Shown in pieces: positions 32,136 to 40,827 of a stretch of DNA of 64,000 nucleotides (the stretch's first letter is position 1; each line of letters opens with the position of its first letter). The notes under the pieces were generated by a model that saw only the letters and a list, made by a program, of their open reading frames with translations, did no database searches and was not told the DNA's origin. The DNA is taken from assembly GCA_031415695.1 (NCBI GenBank), contig JANOSH010000046.1, positions 124,001-188,000 of the forward strand, read 5' to 3'. The position numbers and the translations under genes are program-made. This DNA is from JANOSH01 sp031415695 (lineage in GTDB: Bacteria > Actinomycetota > Acidimicrobiia > Acidimicrobiales > Ilumatobacteraceae).

Positions 32136-34187
32136 ATGCGGCGCTCACCAGTTTTCATAGTCGGCATACTTATTACACTCGGCATCGCGGTGCTTCCGGG
32201 TCAAGCGGCTTCGGCCGCCGAAGCCGCTTTCAGCAGCGACGCAACCTACCGACTTTTGCCCGACGAGAACGTCGTGCAGGTCGAGCTCGATGTGACGCTG
32301 AAGAACAACACGGCACCGACCCGTTCCGGCAACGTCATCACGAACTTCTTCTACTACCGGGTCACGTTCCCGCTGCCCACCGAAGTCACCGACATCACCG
32401 CAACCGTTAGCAGGCGGCCGGTGTCGGTCAGCCTGGAACCAACCGAGAAAGGCTTTGTGAACATCGCTCAGGTTTCGACCGGCAGCAACGTGAACTACGG
32501 GGAACGGCGCACCGTCAACGTCATCTACCGCATGCCGAACAGCGGCCCCCGAACCAAGGGCACAAGCCGCGTCGGTACTGCGCATGCCATCTTCCCAGTG
32601 TGGGCTGTGGGCGACCCCGGCCTATCGACGGTGCGGGTTGTGTTACCTGACCGTTTCGAAGTGGAGACGCGCGGCACGACCGAGGCGTGGAAGCGTGACG
32701 CGGGCGAACAGATTCTTGAGGTTCGCGACATTGATGATCCCGAGAAGTTCTACGTAACGATCGCCGCTCGCGATGACAACGCCTTGGCCACACGGACGGT
32801 CGAAGTCGGAACCAACAAAATTCAGCTCCGATATTGGCCCGATGACACTGCCTGGGCCGACTTCGTTGCCGAAAAGGTAACCAAGGGTATTCCGGTGATC
32901 GAAAGCATTACAGGTAAGTCGTGGCCGCAGAATGAGAGCTTCCAGTTTGTCGAGTCGTATAGCCCGTACCTCTACGGCTACGGCGGCTGGTTTTCACCAA
33001 CTCAGAACCGTATTGAGATCGGTGACGAACTTGATGATGATCTCATCTTCCATGAGCTGAGTCACGCTTGGTTCAACCGCGATCTGTTCACGCAACGCTG
33101 GCTCAACGAGGGTTTCGCCGAGGAGATCGCCTCCCAGGTTTCACGTCAACTGGGCAGCACTCCCGAGTCACCCGACGCGATCGACACGTCCGCAGATGGC
33201 CATGTTTGGTTGAACCTTTGGGACAAGCCGGTCGGCGGAGCCGAACGTTCAAGGGCCGGCGAAAAATACGGCTATAACGCATCGTTCGGTGTCATTCGCG
33301 AGTTGGCCGACGAAATCGGCACCGACAAAGTACGAGCCGTGCTCGACGCAGCCATCAAAAACACGTCGGCCTACCCCGCAGCCGAGGCCACCAACTCGAT
33401 CCCGCCTCGAACCTGGCAACGACTCTACGACTTGGCCGAGAACGTTGGAGGATCCACGAAGATCGAGTCCCTGCTGCGTGACTACGTGTTGACGCCGATC
33501 GAAGCGGCGAACATCCCTGACCGAAAGGATGCACGGCAAAAGTACGACACTCTTAAAGCCTTGGGCGACGGTTGGACGCCACCCCCATACATCGGCAGGT
33601 CGCTCGATGCATGGGACTTCTACGAGGCCAAGAATCGTATGGCCGAGGCGACGTCAGCACTCGAAACACGCGACAAGTTGACGGCGCGTGCCACCGCCTT
33701 AGGGCGCACAGTGCCGGTCAGCTACGAAAAGGCGTACGAGTCGACGGCGTTCGGATTCGAGGACACAACCGCCAAAGCCGCTGCCCTCGACGCTACGTTG
33801 ACTGAGCTCGAACAGACCGACGCCCTCCTCAAGACCGAGCGCACGTTCCTAACCAAAGTCGGTTTACGCAAAACCACACTCGAGGTAGATCTGGTAGCGG
33901 CCATGTACGACTTCGACGCAGACAAGCTCGCAGACGTTGGCATCAAAACAGGCCTGGTGCGCGAACAATTCCTGGCCGCCGAGGAAAGCGGGAAGCGGCA
34001 GGTAACGATCGCGGCCGCAATCGCAGGGGGCGGCTTATTGCTGTTCCTACTACTCATCGGCCTGTTGATTCGCCGTCGTCGTCGTCGCCGTCAGCGTGCG
34101 CTCGCCGCAGCGGCCGCGGCATCGGTTGACACTGCACACGTGTTCCCTGCGCCCCTGCTCGGGACTCAAGCGAGCGGCCCGATGTAG
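32136..34187 (+). CDS. Membrane-anchored M1-like zinc metallopeptidase
   Basis: The 683-residue protein has a signal peptide (MRRSPVFIVGILITLG to AASA), a beta-rich N-terminal region, then a gluzincin zinc site HELSHAWF with the third ligand in WLNEGFAEE. An alpha-helical region with coiled-coil-like stretches (about residues 490-620) leads to one C-terminal membrane segment (GGGLLLFLLLIGLLI) followed by eight Arg and a short cytoplasmic tail. The catalytic domain is thus outside, held at the membrane. The substrate is unknown. It is the only gene in this orientation here and probably monocistronic. Confidence 0.82.
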   Translation: MRRSPVFIVGILITLGIAVLPGQAASAAEAAFSSDATYRLLPDENVVQVELDVTLKNNTAPTRSGNVITNFFYYRVTFPLPTEVTDITATVSRRPVSVSLEPTEKGFVNIAQVSTGSNVNYGERRTVNVIYRMPNSGPRTKGTSRVGTAHAIFPVWAVGDPGLSTVRVVLPDRFEVETRGTTEAWKRDAGEQILEVRDIDDPEKFYVTIAARDDNALATRTVEVGTNKIQLRYWPDDTAWADFVAEKVTKGIPVIESITGKSWPQNESFQFVESYSPYLYGYGGWFSPTQNRIEIGDELDDDLIFHELSHAWFNRDLFTQRWLNEGFAEEIASQVSRQLGSTPESPDAIDTSADGHVWLNLWDKPVGGAERSRAGEKYGYNASFGVIRELADEIGTDKVRAVLDAAIKNTSAYPAAEATNSIPPRTWQRLYDLAENVGGSTKIESLLRDYVLTPIEAANIPDRKDARQKYDTLKALGDGWTPPPYIGRSLDAWDFYEAKNRMAEATSALETRDKLTARATALGRTVPVSYEKAYESTAFGFEDTTAKAAALDATLTELEQTDALLKTERTFLTKVGLRKTTLEVDLVAAMYDFDADKLADVGIKTGLVREQFLAAEESGKRQVTIAAAIAGGGLLLFLLLIGLLIRRRRRRRQRALAAAAAASVDTAHVFPAPLLGTQASGPM

Positions 34188-35194
34188 AACGCGTCGGGTC
34201 GGATGATCTTGGGATCTTCGGCCTGCTCCAAGATGTGAGCGCACCACCCAACAATGCGGCTGCAAGCGAACGTTGCTGTAAACCATTCTCGCGGGATGCC
34301 AGCGGCTTCCAACACCACTGCGGCATACAACTCCACGTTGGTCACCAGCCTTCTGCCTGCTAACAACTCCAGACCCACCCGCTCGACCTCGCACGCAACT
34401 GCTGCGCGCTCGGGCGCCACTAAGAGCGCAACCTCTCGAAGCAACTCCGATCTCGGGTCGGGCGCGCGATAGACCGCGTGACCAAAGCCCATGAGCCGCC
34501 GACCCGACTGAATCTCAGCCGTCATCCAGCCACGCGGATCATCGCCGACCGCATCGAGCATGTCGAGCACCCGACTCGGTGAACCGCCATGACGCGGGCC
34601 GCTCAGCGCGCCAACGCCACCGACAACCGCCGCACCAAGGTCGGCCCCCGTCGAGGTGATAACACGCGCCGCGAACGTCGAGGCATTGAACCCGTGATCG
34701 ATCGTCAGGATCAGGTACTGCTCCAGCGCTCGCACAATCTCGGCCGAGGCTTCCAACCCGTGCAGCATCCACAGGTAATTGGCGACATGGCCGAGGTCGG
34801 CACGAGGGGCAACGATGCGACGATGATGGAGCGACGCCACCAATGTCGGTAGTTTCGAAATCAGGCTTACTGCGTTCGCCCGGCGTTCGGCTGCGCCAAT
34901 GTCGATGATGGATTGCATCCGCAGTGAGCTCGCCAAGAACGACACTCCGCTACGCAGGTCGAGATAACCAACGACGGGCGCAAGGTCGTTGGGCAGGCTT
35001 CGGTCGGCCAGCGAATCGTTGCCGTCGAGCACCAGCGCGCAGACCGCCTCGAACGTCTTATTGCGAGCAAGGTCCGGGGCTGACTGACCTCGGTAGTGGT
35101 AGTACCCCTCGTCACCTCGTACATCACCAACCGAGGTTGTCGTTACCGCAACACCGGCAAGTCCTCGGGGCACTTCGATCAGAGCAGCAGCCAT
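34166..35194 (-). CDS. Citrate synthase-like protein (first of a divergent pair)
   Basis: The 342-residue protein has the citrate-synthase fold: ILTIDHGFNASTFAAR with the first catalytic His, MGFGHAVYRAPDPR with the second, and SRIVGWCAHILEQ toward the end. The third catalytic residue, Asp in the usual NVDFYS, is Glu in NVELYAAVVL, so turnover may differ. Such proteins may make citrate, methylcitrate or act as a regulatory partner. It is divergent from a second citrate synthase with an N-terminal helix-turn-helix. The ATG at 35192-35194 is preceded by 69 bp shared with that gene. Confidence 0.85.
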   Translation of the reverse strand: MAAALIEVPRGLAGVAVTTTSVGDVRGDEGYYHYRGQSAPDLARNKTFEAVCALVLDGNDSLADRSLPNDLAPVVGYLDLRSGVSFLASSLRMQSIIDIGAAERRANAVSLISKLPTLVASLHHRRIVAPRADLGHVANYLWMLHGLEASAEIVRALEQYLILTIDHGFNASTFAARVITSTGADLGAAVVGGVGALSGPRHGGSPSRVLDMLDAVGDDPRGWMTAEIQSGRRLMGFGHAVYRAPDPRSELLREVALLVAPERAAVACEVERVGLELLAGRRLVTNVELYAAVVLEAAGIPREWFTATFACSRIVGWCAHILEQAEDPKIIRPDAFYIGPLA

Positions 35195-35226
35195 GTCATT
35201 CAACGTACGGCTGCGACCAGAGCAAA

Positions 35227-35253
35227 TCAACATTGATACAGTCAACATTGATA
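35227..35253. promoter_or_regulatory. Direct repeat in the divergent citrate-synthase promoter region
   Basis: TCAACATTGATA occurs twice (35227-35238, 35242-35253) with a 3-bp spacer. Each contains the palindrome TCAA-CA-TTGA. It lies 10-36 bp before the start of the HTH-fused citrate synthase, whose MerR/excisionase-like domain is the natural candidate to bind it. Confidence 0.55.
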
Positions 35254-35263
35254 GGATCAAGCA

Positions 35264-36445
35264 ATGCCCACTCGTACGCTCACCGCGGTCGAAGCTGCGG
35301 CTCGCCTCGGTATCAAGACGGCGTCGCTGTACGCGTATGTCAGTCGGGGCCAGCTTTCCCGAACCGTCGATGTGGACGGGAAGACGAGCCTGTTCGCTGC
35401 GCACGACATCGATCAGTTGGTGGCCCAACGACGTCGCGGTCGACCCGCCAACACCGCTATCGACATTTCTGTCACGACATCGCTTACTCGAATCAGCGAC
35501 GAAGGGGTTTGGTACCGCGGGGTGCCGCTGGGCGACATAGTGGGCCGCTGGTCCTTCGAGCGTACAGCGCAGTGGTTGTGGACCGGCGAACACGACCCGG
35601 TCGCACCGCAATGGCCCCGCACGCCAGCCCCGATGATCGGTCTCAGTGCGGTCGGCTCCGTCGATGCGTTGGTGCTTCTCACGGCGCTGTCGGCAATGAG
35701 CGGTCCGACACGAACTATTGACCCAGCCGGCAGCGCCGCCATCGGCAGGCGACTCATTGCATCCTTCGCCGATCACGCTCCAGCCGCAGCGCCCAAACGG
35801 CCCCTGAACGGGTCAATAGCGGCCCGCCTCAGCGCCCGACTGCCATCACGGTTGCCGCTGCGATCACTGGGGCCGCTCATCGATAACACACTCGTGCTCC
35901 TGGCCGACCACGACCTTGCGTCATCCACGCTTGCGGCCCGAATCGCAGCTTCTACCCGCGCCGACGGGTACCGGGTGGTGACCTCGGGTTTGGGCGTTCT
36001 GGCCGGGCCTTTGCACGGTGCCGCAAGCCGCGTTGCCGTCGAACTTCTCGACGATCTCGATCGCTCCGGCCGGCCGACCGAGGTGGTTGAAGCATGGCGC
36101 TCGGCCGGGCGGCGCCTTCCGGGTTTCGGTCACAAGATCTACCGGGTACCTGATCCGCGATACGTGTTGTTGATGAACAGACTTCGCCAATCCGGTATTG
36201 ATGTGAGCCTCATCGACGAGGCCGTCGATGTTGTAGCCGACCAGGTCGGTATTCATCCAAACATCGACCTAGCGCTCGCGGCCATGATCAGGCGCTGTGG
36301 GTTTGCCGACGGTACCGGCGAATTGCTGTTCGGCGTGGCCAGGACCGCCGGCTGGATCGCTCACGCCATCGAGGAATACAACGAGGCACCAGTGCGTTTC
36401 CGTCCTCGCTCGGTGTACGTCGCGCCTCGTCCCAACCCCACCTAG
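35264..36445 (+). CDS. Citrate synthase with N-terminal MerR/excisionase-like HTH
   Basis: The 393-residue protein starts MPTRTLTAVEAAARLGIKTAS, followed by SLYAYVSRGQL, a helix-turn-helix of the MerR/excisionase type (residues about 5-60). The citrate-synthase domain has LLADHDLASSTLAAR, PGFGHKIYRVPDPR and HPNIDLALA, so both His and the Asp are present. AGGA lies 7 nt before the ATG. Fusion of a DNA-binding domain to a metabolic enzyme suggests ligand-controlled regulation of the divergent pair. Neither activity has been shown. Confidence 0.85.
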   Translation: MPTRTLTAVEAAARLGIKTASLYAYVSRGQLSRTVDVDGKTSLFAAHDIDQLVAQRRRGRPANTAIDISVTTSLTRISDEGVWYRGVPLGDIVGRWSFERTAQWLWTGEHDPVAPQWPRTPAPMIGLSAVGSVDALVLLTALSAMSGPTRTIDPAGSAAIGRRLIASFADHAPAAAPKRPLNGSIAARLSARLPSRLPLRSLGPLIDNTLVLLADHDLASSTLAARIAASTRADGYRVVTSGLGVLAGPLHGAASRVAVELLDDLDRSGRPTEVVEAWRSAGRRLPGFGHKIYRVPDPRYVLLMNRLRQSGIDVSLIDEAVDVVADQVGIHPNIDLALAAMIRRCGFADGTGELLFGVARTAGWIAHAIEEYNEAPVRFRPRSVYVAPRPNPT

Positions 36446-37383
36446 GTGACCGACGTCGGGTCGCAGTTCGCCCCACACACAATGACTGCGATGCGCTCGC
36501 CTACCCCAGGTCCGTACGCGCCGCACAACAATGCTGCCAACGCCGCCGCGCCACCTGGCTCGACGATCAGGCGTAGCGACCGCCACAACGCCTGTTGCGC
36601 AGCAACGATGGCGCTGTCAGGAACGGTGATACCGACGACTCCGTTGGCGACTGCGCATGCGAATGGCACCTCGCCCACCATTTTGGCGCCAAGGCTGTCG
36701 ATGGCCATCCCCTCGACGGGCACCGTCACCCGATGACCGGCACGCAGCGCCGTGGCGAGGCATTGACTGGTTTCGGGTTCGACGCTCACAACACGCACGC
36801 GACGCCCGAACCACGTTGCCGTTCCCGCCATAAGGCCGCCGCCACCGGTAGCGACCAGCACGGTGTCGATGCCGTCGAGTTGTTGTTCCATCTCGTAGGC
36901 GCAGGTGCCCGCTCCGGCAGCCGTGGCCGCATGGTCGTAGGGGTGAACCATGAGCGCACCCGACACGAGTTGGCGTTCGTTCGCAGCGGCTTGAGCGTCG
37001 TCGTAACGTGCGCCACCGAGCACTACGTCGGCGCCGTAGCTGCGTATTCGATCGGCTTTCATGGATGGGCTGGTCTCGGGGACGAAGATCTGGCTGCGAT
37101 GCCCGAGGGCGCGTGCCACCCATGCCAGCGCGGCCCCATGGTTTCCACCCGACGCCGTGATCAGCCCTGCAGATGGAACAGACTCGGTGAGCACACGGTT
37201 GAAGGCTCCTCGCGCCTTGAACGAACCCGTGTGTTGGAACAGTTCCAGTTTCAGATCGACGGCCACCGGTAGTTCTGGCATCTCGGTCGGATCGACCCGG
37301 ATGGTAGGGGTGCGCCGAACGAACGGGGCGATGCGGTTGGCCGCAGCGATAACGTCGGCGGGGGTTACTGGGGCCATTGTCAC
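36442..37383 (-). CDS. Threonine dehydratase-like PLP enzyme (fold type II)
   Basis: The 313-residue protein has the PLP Lys in HTGSFKARGAFNR, the Gly-rich phosphate loop TGGGGLMAG and the Asn motif ASGGNHG, which place it in the serine/threonine dehydratase family. It lacks the C-terminal ACT domain of IlvA, so a degradative or racemase-like role is possible. GTG 37383 is preferred because an AGGAG lies 6 nt upstream and its GTGA overlaps the upstream stop. An ATG two codons later exists. Its stop shares CTAG with the convergent citrate synthase. Confidence 0.88.
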   Translation of the reverse strand: MTMAPVTPADVIAAANRIAPFVRRTPTIRVDPTEMPELPVAVDLKLELFQHTGSFKARGAFNRVLTESVPSAGLITASGGNHGAALAWVARALGHRSQIFVPETSPSMKADRIRSYGADVVLGGARYDDAQAAANERQLVSGALMVHPYDHAATAAGAGTCAYEMEQQLDGIDTVLVATGGGGLMAGTATWFGRRVRVVSVEPETSQCLATALRAGHRVTVPVEGMAIDSLGAKMVGEVPFACAVANGVVGITVPDSAIVAAQQALWRSLRLIVEPGGAAALAALLCGAYGPGVGERIAVIVCGANCDPTSVT

Positions 37384-38132
37384 GACATTCTCCTGATAGT
37401 CGCCGACGAAAATACGCCATCGTCGTCTACTAGCCACCACGCCGCGCCGTCCTCGGATACGTGGCTGCGAACCTCGGCGTTGTGACTTCGTTCAAGGCCA
37501 CGCCGGTGCTCCATCTCCAAACGAATCGGACCCCTCAAACCCGAACCGGCGAGGTGTTCTTCCACGAGCTCCCAATAGGCGGCGTTGTTGACATGATTGA
37601 ACACATCGAAGTCGGCGAACCGGACGGGCCATGCGAACGTAACGGCGTCGCCGGGCGGGTCACCGTGATGCAAACGGGCCCGAACCTTTCGGCCACCACT
37701 GGCCTCGCCATAGACCGACAAGAAGTCGTCGCCCAGGGCCCGCGGTCGACCGGTCTCCAGATCGATTTGTACCCACAGCGCCACACACTCCACGTGCCCG
37801 CCGCGGTCACCAGCAATGCTTGTTCGGCGCTGTGCCCAGCCCCGGCCCGTACCGCCGCAGAACGTCGCGAGGTGCATCATCTCGTTGAACACGCCAGGTT
37901 GATGTACCTCGACCACGGTGCGACGAACTACCCAGCCCAACGCGTCGGTCAAGCCGCTATCGACGGCGTCGTCGTTGGCAATGTCTTGGAGATAGCGGGC
38001 AACCGCGTCGTACCGCAAACGACCACCCGGGCTTGAGTCGCCCAGGCGAACCCGGCGAGCGTCACGGTACACACGACCAGATTCGGGTAACGGCACCAAC
38101 ACCGCGTCATCAGCCTCAGACACGCTCAGCAC
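37380..38132 (-). CDS. Acyl-ACP thioesterase-like protein (double hot-dog)
   Basis: The 250-residue protein from the GTG at 38132 has two hot-dog halves. The first contains VARYLQDIANDDAVDSG and VVRRTVVEVHQP. The second contains RFADFDVFNHVNNAAYWELVEE, the active-site pattern of FatA-like thioesterases (Asn/His/Asp region). It probably releases acyl groups from a carrier. An open frame runs upstream to 38297, but those residues do not look family-like. Its stop overlaps the dehydratase GTG. Confidence 0.82.
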   Translation of the reverse strand: MLSVSEADDAVLVPLPESGRVYRDARRVRLGDSSPGGRLRYDAVARYLQDIANDDAVDSGLTDALGWVVRRTVVEVHQPGVFNEMMHLATFCGGTGRGWAQRRTSIAGDRGGHVECVALWVQIDLETGRPRALGDDFLSVYGEASGGRKVRARLHHGDPPGDAVTFAWPVRFADFDVFNHVNNAAYWELVEEHLAGSGLRGPIRLEMEHRRGLERSHNAEVRSHVSEDGAAWWLVDDDGVFSSATIRRMS

Positions 38133-38174
38133 TGTACTGCCACCCACAAACGGGAACTCGAAAGGGTAAGTCGT

Positions 38175-38203
38175 TTGACAGATTCGGCGACGCGTGGTTT
38201 CAT
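38175..38203 (+). promoter_or_regulatory. Promoter candidate for the whiB7 leader
   Basis: TTGACA (38175-38180) is followed after 17 bp by TTTCAT (38198-38203). They lie 10-38 bp upstream of the small leader ORF. The -35 box is perfect and the -10 box keeps the conserved first T and final AT. Confidence 0.5.
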
Positions 38204-38212
38204 CTGTTACGC

Positions 38213-38356
38213 ATGTCTCAGCGCGTTCACGCCGTTGTTGTAGCCCCGGTATATACGCCGGGTGCTTGGCGCGCCGCTGCATCTTTTGCATCAGCAACCA
38301 AGGGTTTCAAGAAGCACACCACTGTGCCTCCCCGATGGGTTGTGAGTCCCGGCTGA
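38213..38356 (+). CDS. Leader peptide ORF (uORF) of whiB7-like gene
   Basis: A 47-codon ORF starts at ATG 38213, shortly after a good promoter, and ends at 38356, 20 bp before a terminator hairpin. The peptide, rich in Val, Ala, Pro and aromatic residues, has no recognised domain. Its last codons cover CCCCGA (38330-38335), which can pair with TCGGGG in the terminator's 5' arm. Ribosome position on this ORF could therefore decide termination, as described for whiB7 leaders in mycobacteria and Streptomyces. The coding status itself is inference. Confidence 0.5.
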   Translation: MSQRVHAVVVAPVYTPGAWRAAASFASATKGFKKHTTVPPRWVVSPG

Positions 38357-38375
38357 TGTCAGCCGAGTGAGTCGC

Positions 38376-38418
38376 AAAGCCGTCGGGGTCCTAACCTCCC
38401 GGCGGCTTTCTTGTTTTT
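38376..38418 (+). terminator. Attenuator-type terminator upstream of whiB7-like gene
   Basis: AAAGCCGTCGGG (38376-38387) pairs with CCCGGCGGCTTT (38398-38409), 12 bp with one G-U, loop of 10 nt, followed by CTTGTTTTT. It lies between the small leader ORF and the whiB gene on the same strand. A competing pairing of TCGGGG (38383-38388) with CCCCGA inside the leader ORF would disrupt it. Confidence 0.75.
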
Positions 38419-38501
38419 CCGCTGGGAATCCCTCGAATTTCACCACCGTTTGACCGATTGGAACTCCAGTGCAGTTAATTGATGCAATCCAGACAAACTC
38501 G

Positions 38502-38825
38502 ATGAGCCAGATCAACCCCGTCGACCGGGCCCGCGCCCGGTGCGCCGACGGAGCCGGCACGCTCACTCACTTGTTTTTCAGCGAGGACGTCTACGACATC
38601 GCCCGGGCCAAGGCCATTTGCTCGCGGTGCAGTCAGGCCGAGGTGTGTCTTCAGGCTGCGCTCGATGGCCGCGAGCCGTGGGGCGTGTGGGGCGGCGAAC
38701 TCATTTCCAACGGTCACGTGGTTATCGCCAAGCGACGCCGCGGTCGCCCGCCGCGCATTGCCCGACCCGAACTGGTGGTCGATGAGGTTCCGTTGCCACC
38801 GGGCTACCTGGTGAAGTCCGCATAA
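38502..38825 (+). CDS. whiB7: WhiB-family Fe-S transcription factor, WhiB7-like
   Basis: The 107-residue protein has the four WhiB cysteines (one in ARCADG, then CSRC and VCLQAA) for a 4Fe-4S cluster, the turn EPWGVWGGEL, and a C-terminal AT-hook RRRGRPPR. The AT-hook after GVWGGE is the mark of WhiB7, the regulator of intrinsic antibiotic resistance that binds the SigA region 4. The ATG at 38502 gives a normal N-terminus. A GTG at 38469 would add 11 residues. It sits downstream of a uORF and terminator, another WhiB7 trait. Confidence 0.88.
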   Translation: MSQINPVDRARARCADGAGTLTHLFFSEDVYDIARAKAICSRCSQAEVCLQAALDGREPWGVWGGELISNGHVVIAKRRRGRPPRIARPELVVDEVPLPPGYLVKSA

Positions 38826-38846
38826 GCGGGCGAACCGATAGGGTTT

Positions 38847-39395
38847 GTGGCTGTGCGACGGACCCTCACCTTCGTCGTGTGTGCCGCGATTCTGTCGGCC
38901 TGTAGCGGCAAGAGCGATACGGTCAAGCTGGGTGGCACCGCCGTCACCCAGCCGACCGAACTCCCGAAGTCGCCCAAGTTACAGGGCACAACCCTGCCCG
39001 ACTTGGCCTTCATCGATTTCAAGGGAAACCCAGTTCGCCTCGCCGAATTGAAGGGTGTGCCCACCGTTATCAATGTGTGGTCCGAGACATGCGAGCCGTG
39101 CAAAGCCGAGATGCCGGCGTTCGAACTCATCCATCGCGCAGTCACCCCTCGTATTAGATTCGTGGGAATCGACAGCCAGGACAGTTTCAACAATGCCAAG
39201 CAGTTCGCCGAAAAGACCGGCGTCACCTACGACTTGTGGCGTGACCCCACCGGTGAGTTCCTCACCAAACTCAAGCTGGTGGCCTTACCCACCACGCTGA
39301 TCACCGACGCCAACGGCACCGTTGTCTGGATGAAGACCGGGTCGCTTTCCGGTGAACAGCTCCAAGCCAAACTCACCGAGTTGGTGCCGGCATGA
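38847..39395 (+). CDS. TlpA-like thioredoxin-fold lipoprotein
   Basis: The 182-residue protein has a signal sequence with lipobox LSACSG and a TlpA/ResA-type thioredoxin domain with VWSETCEPCKAEMP (CxxC) and the cis-Pro LPTTLI. It should act as an extracytoplasmic thiol-disulfide reductase. It overlaps the next gene, a CcdA-type membrane protein that could supply its electrons, as ATGA. The GTG at 38847 was chosen; a second GTG follows two codons later. Confidence 0.88.
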   Translation: MAVRRTLTFVVCAAILSACSGKSDTVKLGGTAVTQPTELPKSPKLQGTTLPDLAFIDFKGNPVRLAELKGVPTVINVWSETCEPCKAEMPAFELIHRAVTPRIRFVGIDSQDSFNNAKQFAEKTGVTYDLWRDPTGEFLTKLKLVALPTTLITDANGTVVWMKTGSLSGEQLQAKLTELVPA

Positions 39396-40228
39396 TCAAC
39401 GGTCAGTTCGTCTATGCGCTTACCGCTGGCATGGTGGTCACGCTTAACCCGTGTGGGTTTGCAATGCTACCCGCCTACCTCGGTTCGTTCCTGGGTCTCA
39501 CCGGCCCGGTCGCCGAGCGTCCATCACCCGCCGCCAACCTGCGCCGCGCCATTCTGGTCAGTCTCGCTGTGTCACTTGGTTTCACGGCGGTGTTCCTGGT
39601 GATCGGGTCGATTATCAAGGCGGGTGCAACACAGATCTACGACGTTGCGCAATGGCTCACCATTGTTATCGGTGTTGTTCTCGTGGTGCTCGGCATTGCC
39701 GTCGTGGCCGGATACCGGTTGCCAATCCTTACGCCCAAGATCGAAAAGGGCGGGCAGGGCCGATCGTTCTGGTCCATGTTCATCTTCGGGATGAGCTATG
39801 CAGTGGCGTCACTTGGCTGCTCGCTCCCCGTGTTTCTCGCTGTTCTGTTCGGCTCCACAACACGCGATGGCATCGCGTCGGGCGTCGTGAGTTTCCTGAT
39901 CTATAGCCTCGGGTTCGCGCTCATCCTCACGGGGCTCACCGTGTCGCTCGCGCTCGCCCAGGGCGGGCTACTGAAATTCCTGCGCAAAGCAATGCAGTGG
40001 GTCGATCGCCTGTCGGGGGTATTCCTGATTATCGCCGGGCTGTACCTCACCTGGTATGGCATTTCCGAAGTACGAAAATCAACGAACAATGGTGTGGTGA
40101 GCAAGGGCCTCGATTGGTCTGGCCAGGTAACAACCTGGATCCAATCTACGGGTGCCGTCTCAGTGGCGTTGGTTCTCGGTGCCATAGCGGTCTTTGGCGG
40201 CGCAATGGCATGGCTGCGTCGGGACTGA
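39392..40228 (+). CDS. ccdA: CcdA/DsbD-family cytochrome c biogenesis transmembrane protein
   Basis: The 278-residue protein has six or more membrane segments and the two CcdA cysteines: LNPCGFAMLPAYLG in the first segment and ASLGCSLPVFLAVLFG in the fourth. It carries electrons from cytoplasmic thioredoxin across the membrane, here probably to the preceding TlpA-like protein, for cytochrome c or copper-site maturation. This fits the caa3 oxidase encoded later in the window. The next gene overlaps by 19 nt. Confidence 0.9.
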   Translation: MINGQFVYALTAGMVVTLNPCGFAMLPAYLGSFLGLTGPVAERPSPAANLRRAILVSLAVSLGFTAVFLVIGSIIKAGATQIYDVAQWLTIVIGVVLVVLGIAVVAGYRLPILTPKIEKGGQGRSFWSMFIFGMSYAVASLGCSLPVFLAVLFGSTTRDGIASGVVSFLIYSLGFALILTGLTVSLALAQGGLLKFLRKAMQWVDRLSGVFLIIAGLYLTWYGISEVRKSTNNGVVSKGLDWSGQVTTWIQSTGAVSVALVLGAIAVFGGAMAWLRRD

Positions 40229-40827
40229 CGTTTCGCGAACTACTCGCGACTCCCGATGTCACCGAGGAACTCGAACTTCGAGGATCCTTCGGCTTCATGG
40301 CATTTCATGGTGGCGCGCTCGAAGTAACCACCGACATCATTGCCCGCACGGCGGCCGAACTGTCGGGTGCCAGCTACTACGGGGTGCTGCATCCACCCGA
40401 CGTAGCGCACCTGTCGTCTACCAAGTTCAACCCCGCCGAGTCCCCCACGCTGCAGCGATTTCTCGATCACGTCGACACGGTTATCACCGTTCACGGCTAC
40501 GGTCGCCATGGCTATTGGACCAGCTTGCTGTTCGGAGGCACCAACCGTGTTTTGGCCGCCCACGTTGCCGGCCATGTGCAGGAACGGTTGCCGGCGTACA
40601 CGCACATCACCGACATAGGCCACATTCCCGAGCCGTTACGTGGGCTCCATCCAGCGAACCCTGTCAACCGGCCTAGCCAAGGTGGGGTGCAGCTGGAATT
40701 GCCTCCCCGGGTTCGGGGGCGTACCCCGATGTTTTGGGATTGGGAAGGCCCCGAGCCCTGCCCTCATACCCGATCGCTCATCGACGGCCTAGTTGCAGCC
40801 GTGGCGAGTTGGCCGCTCAGGCACTAG
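40210..40827 (+). CDS. Poly-gamma-glutamate hydrolase-family protein
   Basis: The 205-residue protein has the family features FMAFHGGALEVTT (zinc His/Glu), DTVITVHGYG and NRPSQGGVQLELPP, similar to the PghP/DUF867 family of zinc peptidases acting on poly-gamma-glutamate. No signal peptide is visible. The ATG at 40210 gives a start inside the ccdA end. Its TAG stop shares CTAG with the convergent pdxH stop. Confidence 0.82.
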   Translation: MAASGLTFRELLATPDVTEELELRGSFGFMAFHGGALEVTTDIIARTAAELSGASYYGVLHPPDVAHLSSTKFNPAESPTLQRFLDHVDTVITVHGYGRHGYWTSLLFGGTNRVLAAHVAGHVQERLPAYTHITDIGHIPEPLRGLHPANPVNRPSQGGVQLELPPRVRGRTPMFWDWEGPEPCPHTRSLIDGLVAAVASWPLRH

